DNA of 64,000 nt from Aeromonas lacus (GCF_000764665.1 NZ_JRGM01000013.1:1-64000); one strand, 5' to 3'. Counted from the stretch's first letter, positions 1 to 9,037 are shown. Translations and numbers: made by a program. Notes: generated by a model from the sequence alone, not told the origin.

Positions 1-146
1 TTTATTGCCTGAAAATCAGAAAATCGCCCGATAATTGCCCTGCTTTATTCCTCTCCCTTTGAATTCCTAGTCCTCCCCGTCTGTTTTACTCATAAAAAAC
101 GGTCTCAACAGCGTAAAATGGCGCTTTATCTCGTCGGAGATAGCCC

Positions 147-653
147 ATGTTTTGTCCAAAATGCGGCGGTCAAACCCTGCAGAGCGTCAGTCCCAAAGAG
201 TTTCGCTGTGGCTGTGGCTTTCATTTTTTCCAGAATGTGGCGACTGCGGTAATGGTGGCGCTTTGCTGGCAGGATGAGGTGCTGGTTGCGGTGCGTGCCT
301 GCAATCCGGGCAAGGGGTTGCTGGATCTGCCGGGCGGATTTGTCGATCCCGGCGAGTCTCTGGAGGGGGCGCTGGTGCGCGAGTTGCAGGAGGAGCTGGG
401 ACTCGATGTCAGCGCTCATCCTTGCACCTATCTTGGCTCATTCCCCAATATCTATCCCTACGATGGCATCACCTATCACACCTGTGACACCTTTTTCGCC
501 ATCAGGCTGAGTGAAAAACCGGTCATCCAGCCGGCTGACTATGTGGCCGCCTGTCAGTGGCTGAAGATCAGCGATATCCCCTTGTCCCGCTTTGCTTTCG
601 AATCGACGCGCACCGCGATGGCGAGGCTGCAACAATCCCCTTTGCAAGCCTGA
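147..653 (+). CDS. Nudix hydrolase with N-terminal zinc ribbon
   Basis: A 168-residue Nudix family pyrophosphohydrolase of unknown substrate. A short N-terminal zinc ribbon is suggested by Cys3-x2-Cys6 and Cys21-x-Cys23. A complete Nudix box follows: Gly64, Glu70, Arg78-Glu79, Glu82-Glu83 and Gly85 are in the expected spacing, so the metal-binding glutamates are intact. ATG 147 is chosen because CGGAGA lies seven bases upstream and the zinc ribbon begins at residue 3. The family hydrolyses nucleoside diphosphates linked to another moiety; NAD(H), ADP-ribose or damaged nucleotides are possible. It lacks the SQPWPFP motif of NudC, which is encoded separately at 19224. It is probably monocistronic, 132 bases before the AsmA-family gene. 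Confidence 0.85.
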   Translation: MFCPKCGGQTLQSVSPKEFRCGCGFHFFQNVATAVMVALCWQDEVLVAVRACNPGKGLLDLPGGFVDPGESLEGALVRELQEELGLDVSAHPCTYLGSFPNIYPYDGITYHTCDTFFAIRLSEKPVIQPADYVAACQWLKISDIPLSRFAFESTRTAMARLQQSPLQA

Positions 654-785
654 TCCCTGCTGATGACGATGGGGATTGGCAGCGACCATCCCTGTCTCAT
701 CCTTGTCCGCTTTTGTCCCGCAGACGCCATTCGTCAGACGGTGAGTGGTATAGTCAGCAGTGGATCCGGATTCAAGGAGCATATT

Positions 786-2948
786 GTGAAGAAGATAGTT
801 CTCATCTTGCTCGGCATCGCCGTGGCGGCCTTGCTGGCCATAGTGACGTTGATAAGCCTTATCGACCCCAATCAATTCAAGCCCCAACTGGCTGAACAGG
901 TGCGCAAGAGCACTGGCCGGGAACTGGTGATGGCGGGGGAGATTGACTGGCGTTTCTGGCCGAGTCTTGGCCTCTCGCTTGAGAAGGTGGCTCTGCGCAA
1001 TCCGGCCGGTTTTGCCGAGCCGGATCTGGTTCGTTTCGAACAGGGCGAGGCCTCGGTGGCCCTGTTGCCGCTGCTCTCCCATCGTCTGGAGATCGGCAAG
1101 GTGACCCTGAGTGGCGCCCATCTCTTTATCCAGACCAAGGCGGATGGCAGCTCCAATCTGAGCGGACTGATCAAAGATGCCACTGCTGATGCAAGCGAAC
1201 CGGTCGTCCCCGCAACCCCTGCGCCAACCGCTGATAGCAAGCCTTGGCAGATCAGCTTGCAGGGTGTCGCGCTCTCCCAGGCCAGTGCGCTGGTACAGGA
1301 TGATCGCAGTGGCACGTCGCTGCGACTGGATCGCCTCGATCTCGACATGGGGCAGCTGGCCACCGGTCAGTGGGTACCCGTGACGCTGGCCGCCAAGGGG
1401 AGTGCCGACAAGCTCGCTTTCGATGTTAAAGGGCAGACCCATATCAAGCTGGCGCAGGAGGTGATGGCCAGTGAACTGAAAGACTTGAGCCTCAGTGGCA
1501 GCCTGAGTGATCCGTCCCTGCGACTCGACAGTTTCTCCATCAAGGGAGACCGATTGGCCCTTGGTGAGTGGAGCAACCTCACGTTGGCGCTGAAAGGAGC
1601 CAAGGTAGAGGGGCAGCAAGCTTTACTGGCTGGCTCGCTGGAAGGAACGCTCAAGGGACGGCTCGATAAAGAGATGAAGCTTGCCGAGCTTTCCGATGTG
1701 CTGCTGACGGCAGCGCTGGAAGGTGATGCGCTGCCACGCCCGCAGATGAAGCTGAAACTGGCCGGGTTTGCCCGTGCCGAGCTCGACAAGCAGTTGATTA
1801 CCCTGAGCAAGCTGGTGATGAGTGCCGATGAGGCGCTGCTGAGTGGTGATGGAACCGTGCAGCTTGGCGCTGTTCCCGCAATCAGCTTCGATCTCAAGGG
1901 GGAGAAGCTGGATCTCGACAAATGGCTCGCCAAATCGGTACCGACCACACCTGCGCAGGCGAAAGAGAACAAACCGGCGGCCGGTGTTGCCAATACCGCT
2001 GCAAGTGGCAATAAAGCGGTAACCGGCAAAAGCGAAGCTCTCTCCGCGGTCGAACCGGATCTGGGCGCGCTCAAAGGGGTGGATCTGGATGGTCGGTTGC
2101 AACTCGGCAGCCTGCGTCTGAAAGGGCTGGATCTTGGCGCAGTCGATCTGCAGGTGGCTCTGGCCAAGGGACTGCTGACGCTCAAACAGTTCAGCGCGAC
2201 CGTGGCAGGCGGTCAGGTAAACGCGAACGGGGTACTCGACGCACGCCAGCAGCCCGCCACCTACAAGGTGCACAAGCAGGTGGCCGGAGTGAACATTCGT
2301 CCCTTGTTGCAGACTCTGGCTCAGAGTGATCTGCTGGAGGGCAAAGGCGATCTCGATGTGCAGGTGCAAGGACGTGGTCTCTCTGAGTTGGCACTGCGCA
2401 ACGGGATGCAGGGTAAGGTTACCTTGAAGCTGAGCGATGGGGCCCTGCACGGCATCAACCTGCCGGAGATGATCCGCGAGGCGCGGGCCACCCTCACCGG
2501 CAAGGGGGCCGAACAGGTGAAGGAGGCGCGCAAGACCGACTTCAGCGCCCTGACCGCCAGCTTCCAGATTGCCGACGGCATCGCTCGCAGCAACGACATC
2601 CAGCTCTTTGCCCCCGCCTTGCGGGTCAAGGGCGAAGGGCAGACGGCACTGGTGCCGGAGAGCCTCGACTTCCTGTTCCTTACCTCCATCGTCGAGAGCA
2701 GCAAGGGGCAGGGAGGCAAGGATGTGGACGAGCTGAAGGAGATCACCATACCGGTACGGATCGGCGGCCACTGGCAGGCGCCCAGCTATCGGCTCGACGT
2801 GAAGGCGCTGCTCAGCAACAACAAGTTGCTGGAGGATAAGGCCCGTAAGGAGGCCGAGCGCGGACTCAAGAAGCTGCTGGGGGACAAGGCCGACAACGAT
2901 GCCGTCAAAGGGGTGGCTGACCAGCTGCTCAAGGGACTGTTCAAATAG
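786..2948 (+). CDS. AsmA family protein
   Basis: A 720-residue AsmA-type inner-membrane-anchored periplasmic protein. Residues 4-22 form a hydrophobic signal anchor, followed by the family's DPNQFKPQLAEQV and WRFWPSLGLSLE motifs. A long beta-rich repeat region contains an Ala/Lys-rich linker near the middle and a C-terminal AsmA domain of about 250 residues. AsmA/TamB-like proteins are bridge-like lipid transporters or influence outer-membrane assembly; the exact role here is inferred. GTG 786 is preferred over upstream ATG 663 because AAGGAG lies at 774-779 and the hydrophobic anchor begins directly after it; the longer form would put 41 polar residues before the anchor. A strong terminator follows at 3006. 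Confidence 0.85.
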   Translation: MKKIVLILLGIAVAALLAIVTLISLIDPNQFKPQLAEQVRKSTGRELVMAGEIDWRFWPSLGLSLEKVALRNPAGFAEPDLVRFEQGEASVALLPLLSHRLEIGKVTLSGAHLFIQTKADGSSNLSGLIKDATADASEPVVPATPAPTADSKPWQISLQGVALSQASALVQDDRSGTSLRLDRLDLDMGQLATGQWVPVTLAAKGSADKLAFDVKGQTHIKLAQEVMASELKDLSLSGSLSDPSLRLDSFSIKGDRLALGEWSNLTLALKGAKVEGQQALLAGSLEGTLKGRLDKEMKLAELSDVLLTAALEGDALPRPQMKLKLAGFARAELDKQLITLSKLVMSADEALLSGDGTVQLGAVPAISFDLKGEKLDLDKWLAKSVPTTPAQAKENKPAAGVANTAASGNKAVTGKSEALSAVEPDLGALKGVDLDGRLQLGSLRLKGLDLGAVDLQVALAKGLLTLKQFSATVAGGQVNANGVLDARQQPATYKVHKQVAGVNIRPLLQTLAQSDLLEGKGDLDVQVQGRGLSELALRNGMQGKVTLKLSDGALHGINLPEMIREARATLTGKGAEQVKEARKTDFSALTASFQIADGIARSNDIQLFAPALRVKGEGQTALVPESLDFLFLTSIVESSKGQGGKDVDELKEITIPVRIGGHWQAPSYRLDVKALLSNNKLLEDKARKEAERGLKKLLGDKADNDAVKGVADQLLKGLFK

Positions 2949-3005
2949 GTGACGGTTCATATGGGCTGGCGGGAGCTGCGCCAATGCCGTTAGCGGTTGA
3001 CCGGA

Positions 3006-3041
3006 TGTCAGCGCCATTTAAAAATGGCGCTGACATTTTTT
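3006..3041 (+). terminator. Rho-independent terminator after asmA-like gene
   Basis: A near-perfect 13-14 bp inverted repeat (TGTCAGCGCCATTT and its complement) with a tiny A-rich loop is followed by six T residues. It separates the AsmA gene from the histidine kinase operon. Confidence 0.9.
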
Positions 3042-3093
3042 ATGGCGCAGTGCTCTGCTGTGTCTTCATCCGGAGTCATCTCGAGTTGAACCC

Positions 3094-4476
3094 ATGCGCC
3101 TGATCCTGCTGCTCTGTTCCCTGATCTGCTACGGCATGGCGTATCCCGCGCTGGCTGGGCCGCTGGCGGATCGTCTGGCTGGCGAGCTGGCCAGACAGGC
3201 TCCCGAACATACGCTGCCCCTTGACGAGGTGCAGCGACTCGATCGTCGCCTGATTGCTCCCGACTCCCTTCATCCCGGCTGGCAGCGCTATCCGCTGCGC
3301 CAGTTGCAGGCGATCTATCGCTATCAGCAGGAGTGCGGGGCGGATAATGCCTTGCCCGCCGAGTGGCTGCCACTGCTGCGGGCGCTTTGCGGCCAAGGGG
3401 CTGCGCCCTCGACCAGCTGGTTTGCCGCTCACCCCGTCTATCCGCTTGGCGGCTCCAGCGCGGCTCGCTGGCAGGCTGGTCATCCGTCCGCCGGGCTCGA
3501 CGATCTGCTCCATGTGCGGGAGCGGCGCGACCGGTTGGGGCTGATTGGCGAGCTTGATGATGACAACCTCGACGCCCTGCTGCGGGGCGAGCGCTGGCTG
3601 CTGCAATCCGGTCAGCTCTGGCTGCTTGCCGGTGGACAGTGGCGTCGCTATGGCGCTGGCCAGTGGCAGCCGCTGGCCGAGCGGCTCGGTGTGGTGCTGG
3701 ATAGCCGGGTCGATGGATCCTGTCAGGAGCGGGTTGGCGCGCTCTGTATCAACGAGCGCCCCACGCTGCACTGGCAGTGGCTGGCGCTGGCCAGTACGCT
3801 TGGCTTCATTCTGTTGCTGGGGTGGGCCAGCTGGCAGCGCTGGCGCCTGTTGCGGGAGCGGCGCGTCGCATTGCAGATGCTGACCCACGAGCTGCGCACC
3901 CCCATCATGGCGCTCTCCGGCATCAGCGAGGAGCTGCGCCACGACTTCGATCGGCTGCCCCCTTCCGCCCAGCAGAGCGTGGGTCAGCTGCTGGGCAGTG
4001 TCGCCCGCTTGCATCAACTGGCACAGGCCAGTCGCCACTATCTGGCGGCAGAGACCCTCGAGGATGAGCGGGTGGCGGTCAGTCTGGCCGAGTGGCTCAC
4101 GCTGGCTTGCGAGCGCCACGGCGCCACCTTCTGCCTTGAGCGGGAGATGACTCTGGCGCTCCCCTTCTACTGGCTCGATCTCGCCCTCGACAATTTGCTG
4201 CGCAACGCCAGCCTGCATGGCCGCGCGCCTGTTCGGATCTTTGCCAGCTGGCAGGCGGGGCGCTTGATCCTTGCGGTCAGCGATGGCGGCGAGCTGCCGG
4301 GTTACCGGCTCGCCACCCTGCTGCGCCGCGGTGCCCGTGCTGATGGCTTGGGGCTGGGGCTTGCCATCGTGCGCCATCTGTTGCGCCGTCTTGGCGGGCG
4401 CCTCGCCCTGTCCGGTCCACCGACTACCTTCACCCTGACACTGTCCTGCCAGCTCTGGAGCGACCCCGAATCATGA
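3094..4476 (+). CDS. Sensor histidine kinase, VxrA-like (DUF3404-type sensor)
   Basis: A 460-residue membrane sensor kinase. Residues 1-21 form a signal peptide ending ALA. The periplasmic domain (about 22-226) carries two cysteine pairs, Cys81/Cys99 and Cys210/Cys218, suggesting disulfides. One transmembrane helix spans about 229-247. The H-box has phospho-acceptor His265 in THELRTP, followed by an N-box (DNLLRNAS) and G-boxes (SDGGELPG, GLGLGLAIVRH). The single C-terminal helix after a large exported sensor domain is the layout of the DUF3404 kinases, whose studied member is Vibrio VxrA (WigK), which responds to cell-wall stress. The stop overlaps the regulator start by four bases (ATGA). 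Assignment to the VxrA group is by architecture and gene order; kinase identity is near certain. Confidence 0.85.
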   Translation: MRLILLLCSLICYGMAYPALAGPLADRLAGELARQAPEHTLPLDEVQRLDRRLIAPDSLHPGWQRYPLRQLQAIYRYQQECGADNALPAEWLPLLRALCGQGAAPSTSWFAAHPVYPLGGSSAARWQAGHPSAGLDDLLHVRERRDRLGLIGELDDDNLDALLRGERWLLQSGQLWLLAGGQWRRYGAGQWQPLAERLGVVLDSRVDGSCQERVGALCINERPTLHWQWLALASTLGFILLLGWASWQRWRLLRERRVALQMLTHELRTPIMALSGISEELRHDFDRLPPSAQQSVGQLLGSVARLHQLAQASRHYLAAETLEDERVAVSLAEWLTLACERHGATFCLEREMTLALPFYWLDLALDNLLRNASLHGRAPVRIFASWQAGRLILAVSDGGELPGYRLATLLRRGARADGLGLGLAIVRHLLRRLGGRLALSGPPTTFTLTLSCQLWSDPES

Positions 4477-5120
4477 AGACCATCCTGCTTGTCGAAGACG
4501 AGGCGCTGCTGGCGGAGAACCTGCAACGCTATCTGACCCGCGAGGGGTATCGCTGCCTCTGGTGCGACACCCTGACTGCGGCAGAGCTGCAGTGGCTGGC
4601 GGCGGATCTGGTGCTGCTGGATCGCACTATGCCGGAGGGGGATGCCCTCGACTGGCTGCCCCAGTGGCTGGCGCGCAAGGCGTTGCCGGTGATCGTGCTG
4701 ACCGCAAGGGTGGAGGTGAGCGATCGGGTGGCCGGGCTCGATGCGGGGGCGCGCGACTACCTGACCAAGCCCTTCTCCCACGACGAGCTGCTGGCACGGA
4801 TCCGTGCCCAGCTGCGTCAGCTGGGGGATGGCACTCAGGCGGTGGGCGGCTTGCAGCTTCATCCTGCCCGGATGCAGGCGAGTTGGCAGGATGCGGAGGT
4901 GAGCTTCACCCCCACCGAGTTTGCCCTGCTCACCCTGCTGGTGCGGATGGCGGGGCGGGTGCTGAGCCGGGAGGAGATCCTCAATCGGGTGTGGGGCTAT
5001 CAGGCGTTTCCCTCCACCCGCACTGTCGATACCCATATTCTGCAACTGCGCCAGAAGCTGCCCGGGCTGGCCATCGAGACGGTGCGCGGCATCGGCTACC
5101 GGCTGGAGGTGGCACAGTGA
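4473..5120 (+). CDS. OmpR-family response regulator, VxrB-like
   Basis: A 215-residue two-domain regulator. The receiver has acidic residues Glu8/Asp9, phospho-acceptor Asp50, switch Thr77 and conserved Lys99. A winged-helix DNA-binding domain covers about 125-215, including FTPTEFALLTLLV, SREEILNRVWG and the recognition region TVDTHILQLRQKL. It is the cognate partner of the upstream kinase because the genes overlap by four bases, and its stop overlaps the GTG of the next gene. If the locus is equivalent to Vibrio vxrAB it should control cell-wall maintenance and possibly secretion or biofilm genes; that role is inference. Confidence 0.92.
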   Translation: MKTILLVEDEALLAENLQRYLTREGYRCLWCDTLTAAELQWLAADLVLLDRTMPEGDALDWLPQWLARKALPVIVLTARVEVSDRVAGLDAGARDYLTKPFSHDELLARIRAQLRQLGDGTQAVGGLQLHPARMQASWQDAEVSFTPTEFALLTLLVRMAGRVLSREEILNRVWGYQAFPSTRTVDTHILQLRQKLPGLAIETVRGIGYRLEVAQ

Positions 5121-5950
5121 AGCACACAACGCTGGCTGCGCTGCGGTTGGTTCTGGGCGTTGGCCTTTTAAACGTAAGCAGCGTGATGGCAACCGAGCAC
5201 CTCTTGGAAACCAAGCGCCCCGATCCGCTGCAACCGGCTACTCTGGCCTTGCTGCAGGGAGATAACCGGCACGCCTGGCAATCTTTGCAGCAGGCGTGGC
5301 CTGCGCTAAACAGCGATGCCGAGCGCCGTAGCTGGCAGGGGATGCTGGCCGCGCTAAGTGCCCAGCACTGCGGCAAGGATTTCCCGCTCACTCTGCCCGA
5401 TGGGGTGAGCGAGTTGCGCCTTGAGCTGATCCAGCGCGATGCGCCGCTGCTGCGGGACTATCGGGTGCAGCTGACCGGGGAGGGGCCCATCACCGCCGCG
5501 GAGCTCATCGATCCCGCTGGCCGCAACCGGCTGGCAGGCGCCCAGTGGGAGGCGGAAGAGAACAGTGGAGTCAGGGTCGTGGGGGCCGATCTGCCGACGC
5601 CTTTATCTGCCGGTCTCTATCAGCTGCGGCTGGCGGTAGCGGGCAAGGACTGGCAGGTGGCCCTGCCGCTGCCTGCGGTGCAGGATCTGGACTGGCTCTC
5701 CCGCTCGCCGCAGGCGGTGGCCAATCTCCCCGCCAACCCTGCTTCCTGTACGCCGCTCTGGCTCGATCAGGCGGTGCTGGCCCGCCCGCAATACTCCCTG
5801 CTCTGGTGGCACCGGATTGCGCCCGATGAGCCGGTTAACTGGCCAACCGCCACTCCTGACAGCTGGCGCACCCTCTCGCTGGTGCAGACCAGCCAGCGCG
5901 GCCAGCTGGTGTTGCAACTGAGCCACAGTCAGGCAGGGCCGGTGGAGTGA
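5117..5950 (+). CDS. Exported DUF2861-like protein, VxrC-like
   Basis: A 277-residue exported protein starting at GTG 5117, which overlaps the regulator's TGA. The longer open frame upstream is only a shadow of the regulator. Residues 1-25 form a signal peptide (hydrophobic core, then SSVMA). The mature part has two cysteines, in HCGKDF and ASCTPLW, that could form a disulfide, and a beta-rich middle. No catalytic motif is visible. Third place in a kinase-regulator operon and general composition match the DUF2861 protein VxrC of Vibrio, but the match is from memory of the locus, not an alignment. The later vxrD and vxrE genes of Vibrio are absent here. Confidence 0.65.
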   Translation: MKHTTLAALRLVLGVGLLNVSSVMATEHLLETKRPDPLQPATLALLQGDNRHAWQSLQQAWPALNSDAERRSWQGMLAALSAQHCGKDFPLTLPDGVSELRLELIQRDAPLLRDYRVQLTGEGPITAAELIDPAGRNRLAGAQWEAEENSGVRVVGADLPTPLSAGLYQLRLAVAGKDWQVALPLPAVQDLDWLSRSPQAVANLPANPASCTPLWLDQAVLARPQYSLLWWHRIAPDEPVNWPTATPDSWRTLSLVQTSQRGQLVLQLSHSQAGPVE

Positions 5951-6186
5951 TACCGGGGGATTGAGTCGCTGCTGTCTGTGATGGATGACCAGCTTCGGGC
6001 ACAGATTGTTTCGTTGGTGCAATAGTTATCATTTTTGCGGATGTTGTTGGTGGTGGCTATTAAACAGGAAATGGCTGAGAAGCCTCTCCGCCTCTGCTCT
6101 GTGCTTAATCCTGACATTGGCCTGACAATCGCAGGCTGCCGATCTGCTGAAATGCGATTCCCGTGTGTTATCAGGAATCACAGACC

Positions 6187-8388
6187 ATGACTTTTCTTCC
6201 CGTGCTAACGAGCCGGATCCGCCCGCTGTTGTTGTTGGCGCCGCTGTTCTCCCTGCCTGCCGAGGCGCTGACTCTGGCCAACGAGCAGTGGCGTATCGAG
6301 CTGGATCCCGCCACTCTGGCAGCCGAAGCAATTCTGCCATCGGGCAATCACTTGGCCATCTCTTCCCCCGGCCCGCGCCAGCCGGTCACCGCCCTGCAGC
6401 AGGAGGGTGAGCGCGCCAGCTGGCTGACCCGTGCTGATGGCGAGGTACGGGCGTTGGCTCGCCTTGAGGGCAACCGCCTGATCCTCACCCTGAGCCGCGC
6501 GACCACTGGCGAGCTGGTATGGCCGCGGGTGCCGGCAGGGGCACAGGCGCTGATGCTGCCGATCCATGAGGGATTTCGCATTCCTGCTACTCACACTGCG
6601 TGGCGCAAGGCGCTGGTGGAGGAGTATCAGGGGATCAACACCACGGATAATCTGACCTTGCCGCTGGTCGGGCTGGATCATGGCGAGCAGCAGTTGGCGA
6701 TCCTCTTTGCCAACCCTTTCAACAACCGGCTCACCTTTGCTCCTAAGCAAGATGGCATTGCCTTCACCGCGACCCACAGCGTCAATCGCCTTAATCAGGC
6801 TGACCCCTATGAGGTGGAGGTGTCGCTGCAGCCGGGCAACGACTGGCTGGCGGCGGCCAAGGCCTATCGCAGCTGGTTGCAGGGGCGGGGCGAGCTGGTC
6901 TCGCTTGAGAGCAAGCTGGCGGCGGTGCCGGATGGCAAACGGCTGATCGGTGCCTCTCACCTCTACCTCTGGGGCGAGCGACTGCTGGTGCCACAGGATG
7001 TGAAGAGCTGGCCCGCACTGCGCCGCCTGATCCCTGCCGACTGGCTCAAGGGTGAGAGCAAGAGTGCGCTGCAAGCGCCCGATCTGGCCCGCAACCGCTA
7101 CCTGCAAAATCTGGTGCTGGCTGGGGTAGATCAGGCGCTCGCACTGCGCCATCCGGGTCAGCAACCGGCCGATTTCACCGCCCGGCGCGCGCTGGCGGCA
7201 AGGCAACTGGGGGCTGCGCTCAACGAGCCGCAGAGTTGGGGCGATGGCAGCTCAGCCAAGATGATCGCCGCTCTCAAGCAGGCTGGACTACCCAGACTCT
7301 GGCTGGGGCTGCCCCAGTGGACCGCCGGTTTTGCCGCGCCAGAGGGGATAGCGCTTGCCAAAGTGGCGGGCTATCTCATCGCCCCTTACGACTCCTACGA
7401 TACCGCGCTGCCGGAGGGGAATCGCCAGCAGAGCTGGCTTACCGCCCAGATGGGGCAGGATAGCTATCTGCATTGCGGCATCATGCTGGAGAATGGACGG
7501 CGCAAGAGCGGCTTTCAAAACAGCGGCGTCTACACCAATCAGGCCTGCGTGCGTCCGGTGATGGAGCAGCGCGTAGCCTGGTTGCAGCAGGCAAGCCACT
7601 ACAACAGCTGGTTCCTCGATGTGGCGGCGACCGGCATGGTGTTTGACGACTTCGACCCGGCCAAGCCGACCAGTCAGGCGCAGGATGCGCAAAACCGGAT
7701 GGCCGGGATGGCGTGGATTGCCAGGAGTCAGGGGGTGCTGGTGGGCTCCGAGGAGGGCGGCGCGGTAGCCAACCGCACCGCGGCCTTTGCCCACGGCCCC
7801 CAGACCAGCGGCTTTGGCTGGCAGGATCCCGATATGCGCCGCAACAAGCGCTCTCCCTACTATCTGGGAGCCTGGTATCCCGACTATCAGCCCGCGTTCT
7901 TCTTTCGCCAGAGCCACCTAAAACCTGAGTATCAGGGGCTCTACTTCGATCCGGCGCTGCGGTTGCCGTTGTTCCAGAGCGTCTTTCACGACAGCATAGT
8001 GACCACCCACCACTGGACGATGGATAGCCTCAAATTCAGGGAGAGCCGTCAGGTCACCGAACTGTTGCAGCAGCTCTACAACGTGCCGCCGCTGCTCAAC
8101 CTCAGTCTGGATAGTGCCAGCGCGCGCATTCCCTATCTCAAGGGGCTAGATGCCTTTTTCCGCCCGCTGCATGAGCGGCTCTACAACCAGCCGCTCACCG
8201 GTTTTCGCTGGCTCGATAAAAGAGGTGTGGTGCAGCAGAGCGAGTTTGCCGATGGCACTCGACTGATTGCCAACTTCGGCCCGGCCACCGAGCTGGCAGG
8301 GATCAAACTGGCCGCTCAAAGCGTGCTGGCGCTGCTGCCCGATGGCAGCCAGCAGCAGTTTGTCTCGCAACCGGATGGCGCCCGCTAA
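6187..8388 (+). CDS. Secreted glycoside hydrolase related to GH101/GH129
   Basis: A 733-residue protein with a signal peptide (residues 1-27, ending AEA). ATG 6187 is chosen over GTG 6163 because it begins directly at the n-region and has an AGGA upstream. The N-terminal half is beta-rich (super-sandwich-like). The centre has TIM-barrel-like motifs: WFLDVAATGM with Asp478 and VGSEEGG with Glu522/523, about 44 residues apart. These resemble the nucleophile and acid/base positions of GH129/GH101 alpha-N-acetylgalactosaminidases. Clan membership is inferred from motifs, and the substrate is unknown. A GalNAc-releasing activity would fit the aga operon at 46-57 kb. It follows the Vxr-like operon after a 236-bp gap in which I see no clear terminator. 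Confidence 0.6.
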   Translation: MTFLPVLTSRIRPLLLLAPLFSLPAEALTLANEQWRIELDPATLAAEAILPSGNHLAISSPGPRQPVTALQQEGERASWLTRADGEVRALARLEGNRLILTLSRATTGELVWPRVPAGAQALMLPIHEGFRIPATHTAWRKALVEEYQGINTTDNLTLPLVGLDHGEQQLAILFANPFNNRLTFAPKQDGIAFTATHSVNRLNQADPYEVEVSLQPGNDWLAAAKAYRSWLQGRGELVSLESKLAAVPDGKRLIGASHLYLWGERLLVPQDVKSWPALRRLIPADWLKGESKSALQAPDLARNRYLQNLVLAGVDQALALRHPGQQPADFTARRALAARQLGAALNEPQSWGDGSSAKMIAALKQAGLPRLWLGLPQWTAGFAAPEGIALAKVAGYLIAPYDSYDTALPEGNRQQSWLTAQMGQDSYLHCGIMLENGRRKSGFQNSGVYTNQACVRPVMEQRVAWLQQASHYNSWFLDVAATGMVFDDFDPAKPTSQAQDAQNRMAGMAWIARSQGVLVGSEEGGAVANRTAAFAHGPQTSGFGWQDPDMRRNKRSPYYLGAWYPDYQPAFFFRQSHLKPEYQGLYFDPALRLPLFQSVFHDSIVTTHHWTMDSLKFRESRQVTELLQQLYNVPPLLNLSLDSASARIPYLKGLDAFFRPLHERLYNQPLTGFRWLDKRGVVQQSEFADGTRLIANFGPATELAGIKLAAQSVLALLPDGSQQQFVSQPDGAR

Positions 8389-8427
8389 TCTGGCGTTCTG
8401 GCTTTTATTTCATCAGAGGATGCTGTG

Positions 8428-8460
8428 GCAGAACTTTTCATGTATAGATGAACGTTCTGC
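8428..8460. promoter_or_regulatory. Dyad-symmetric operator-like site before a GNAT gene
   Basis: A nested inverted repeat: outer arms GCAGAAC (8428-8434) and GTTCTGC (8454-8460), inner arms TTCAT and ATGAA, centred near 8444. No T-run follows, so it is not a standard terminator. It ends 23 bases before the start of the GNAT gene and could be a regulator-binding site or a 5'-UTR hairpin. Confidence 0.4.
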
Positions 8461-8483
8461 AAAATAAACGAGAGGTAGTTCTG

Positions 8484-9014
8484 ATGATTGAGAGTGAAGT
8501 GATTAGAGAGGTAAACCATCCGGCGTGGCCGCTGGTCTGGCAGATCTATGGCGAGAGTTTTCCCCGCTACGAGCAGCGCCAGTCACAGCATCAGCCACAG
8601 AAGATGCGGGATCCTCGCTATCACTGCCAAATCTTTTATCAGGACGGCCTGCTGCTCGGTTTCATCTTCTGGTGGGCGTGTGGCGAGCAGATATATATCG
8701 AACATCTGGCCATCAATCCGGCGCTGCGCGGCCGCAACTACGGCAGCCGCCTGCTGGCCGAATTTTGCGAGCGGGCAGGCAAAACCGTCATTCTCGAGAT
8801 CGATCCGCCAGAGGATGAGATTGCCATTCGCCGTCTGCGCTTCTATCAGGGGCTGGGCTTTTGTCTCAACGATTATGCTCATGTCCACCCACCCTATCAT
8901 CCTGACTACAAGGGTCATGAACTTCGGGTGTTGAGCTATCCGGGGCTCCTTGAGGAAGAGGCTTATCAGCGTTTCAACAGCATGCTGGTGGAGACGGTGA
9001 TGGATCACGGCTGA
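8484..9014 (+). CDS. GNAT family N-acetyltransferase
   Basis: A 176-residue acetyltransferase. The acetyl-CoA pyrophosphate loop is RGRNYGS, after the beta-4 strand IEHLAINPAL. A C-terminal FYQGLGF segment is typical of GNAT motif B. ATG 8484 is chosen because AGAGG sits eight bases upstream; the open frame extends 12 codons further without a better site. The acceptor substrate cannot be read from the sequence. It is probably a single-gene unit between the dyad at 8428 and the strong terminator at 9038. Confidence 0.85.
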   Translation: MIESEVIREVNHPAWPLVWQIYGESFPRYEQRQSQHQPQKMRDPRYHCQIFYQDGLLLGFIFWWACGEQIYIEHLAINPALRGRNYGSRLLAEFCERAGKTVILEIDPPEDEIAIRRLRFYQGLGFCLNDYAHVHPPYHPDYKGHELRVLSYPGLLEEEAYQRFNSMLVETVMDHG

Positions 9015-9037
9015 GCAGCCGTAAGGAGATAAGAGAG

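Noticed and set aside
1-146. AT-rich leader at the window edge as a possible gene end or mobile-element border
   Set aside because: No reading frame, terminal repeat or conserved motif was found; it looks like an ordinary promoter region for the Nudix gene.
4562-5116. N-terminal extension of the DUF2861-like frame through the response regulator
   Set aside because: Out-of-frame shadow of the regulator gene. The true start is GTG 5117, followed by a signal peptide.
6164-6182. TGTGT...TCACA resembling a CRP site before the glycosidase gene
   Set aside because: The gap between half-sites is nine bases rather than six, and it overlaps the ribosome-binding region.
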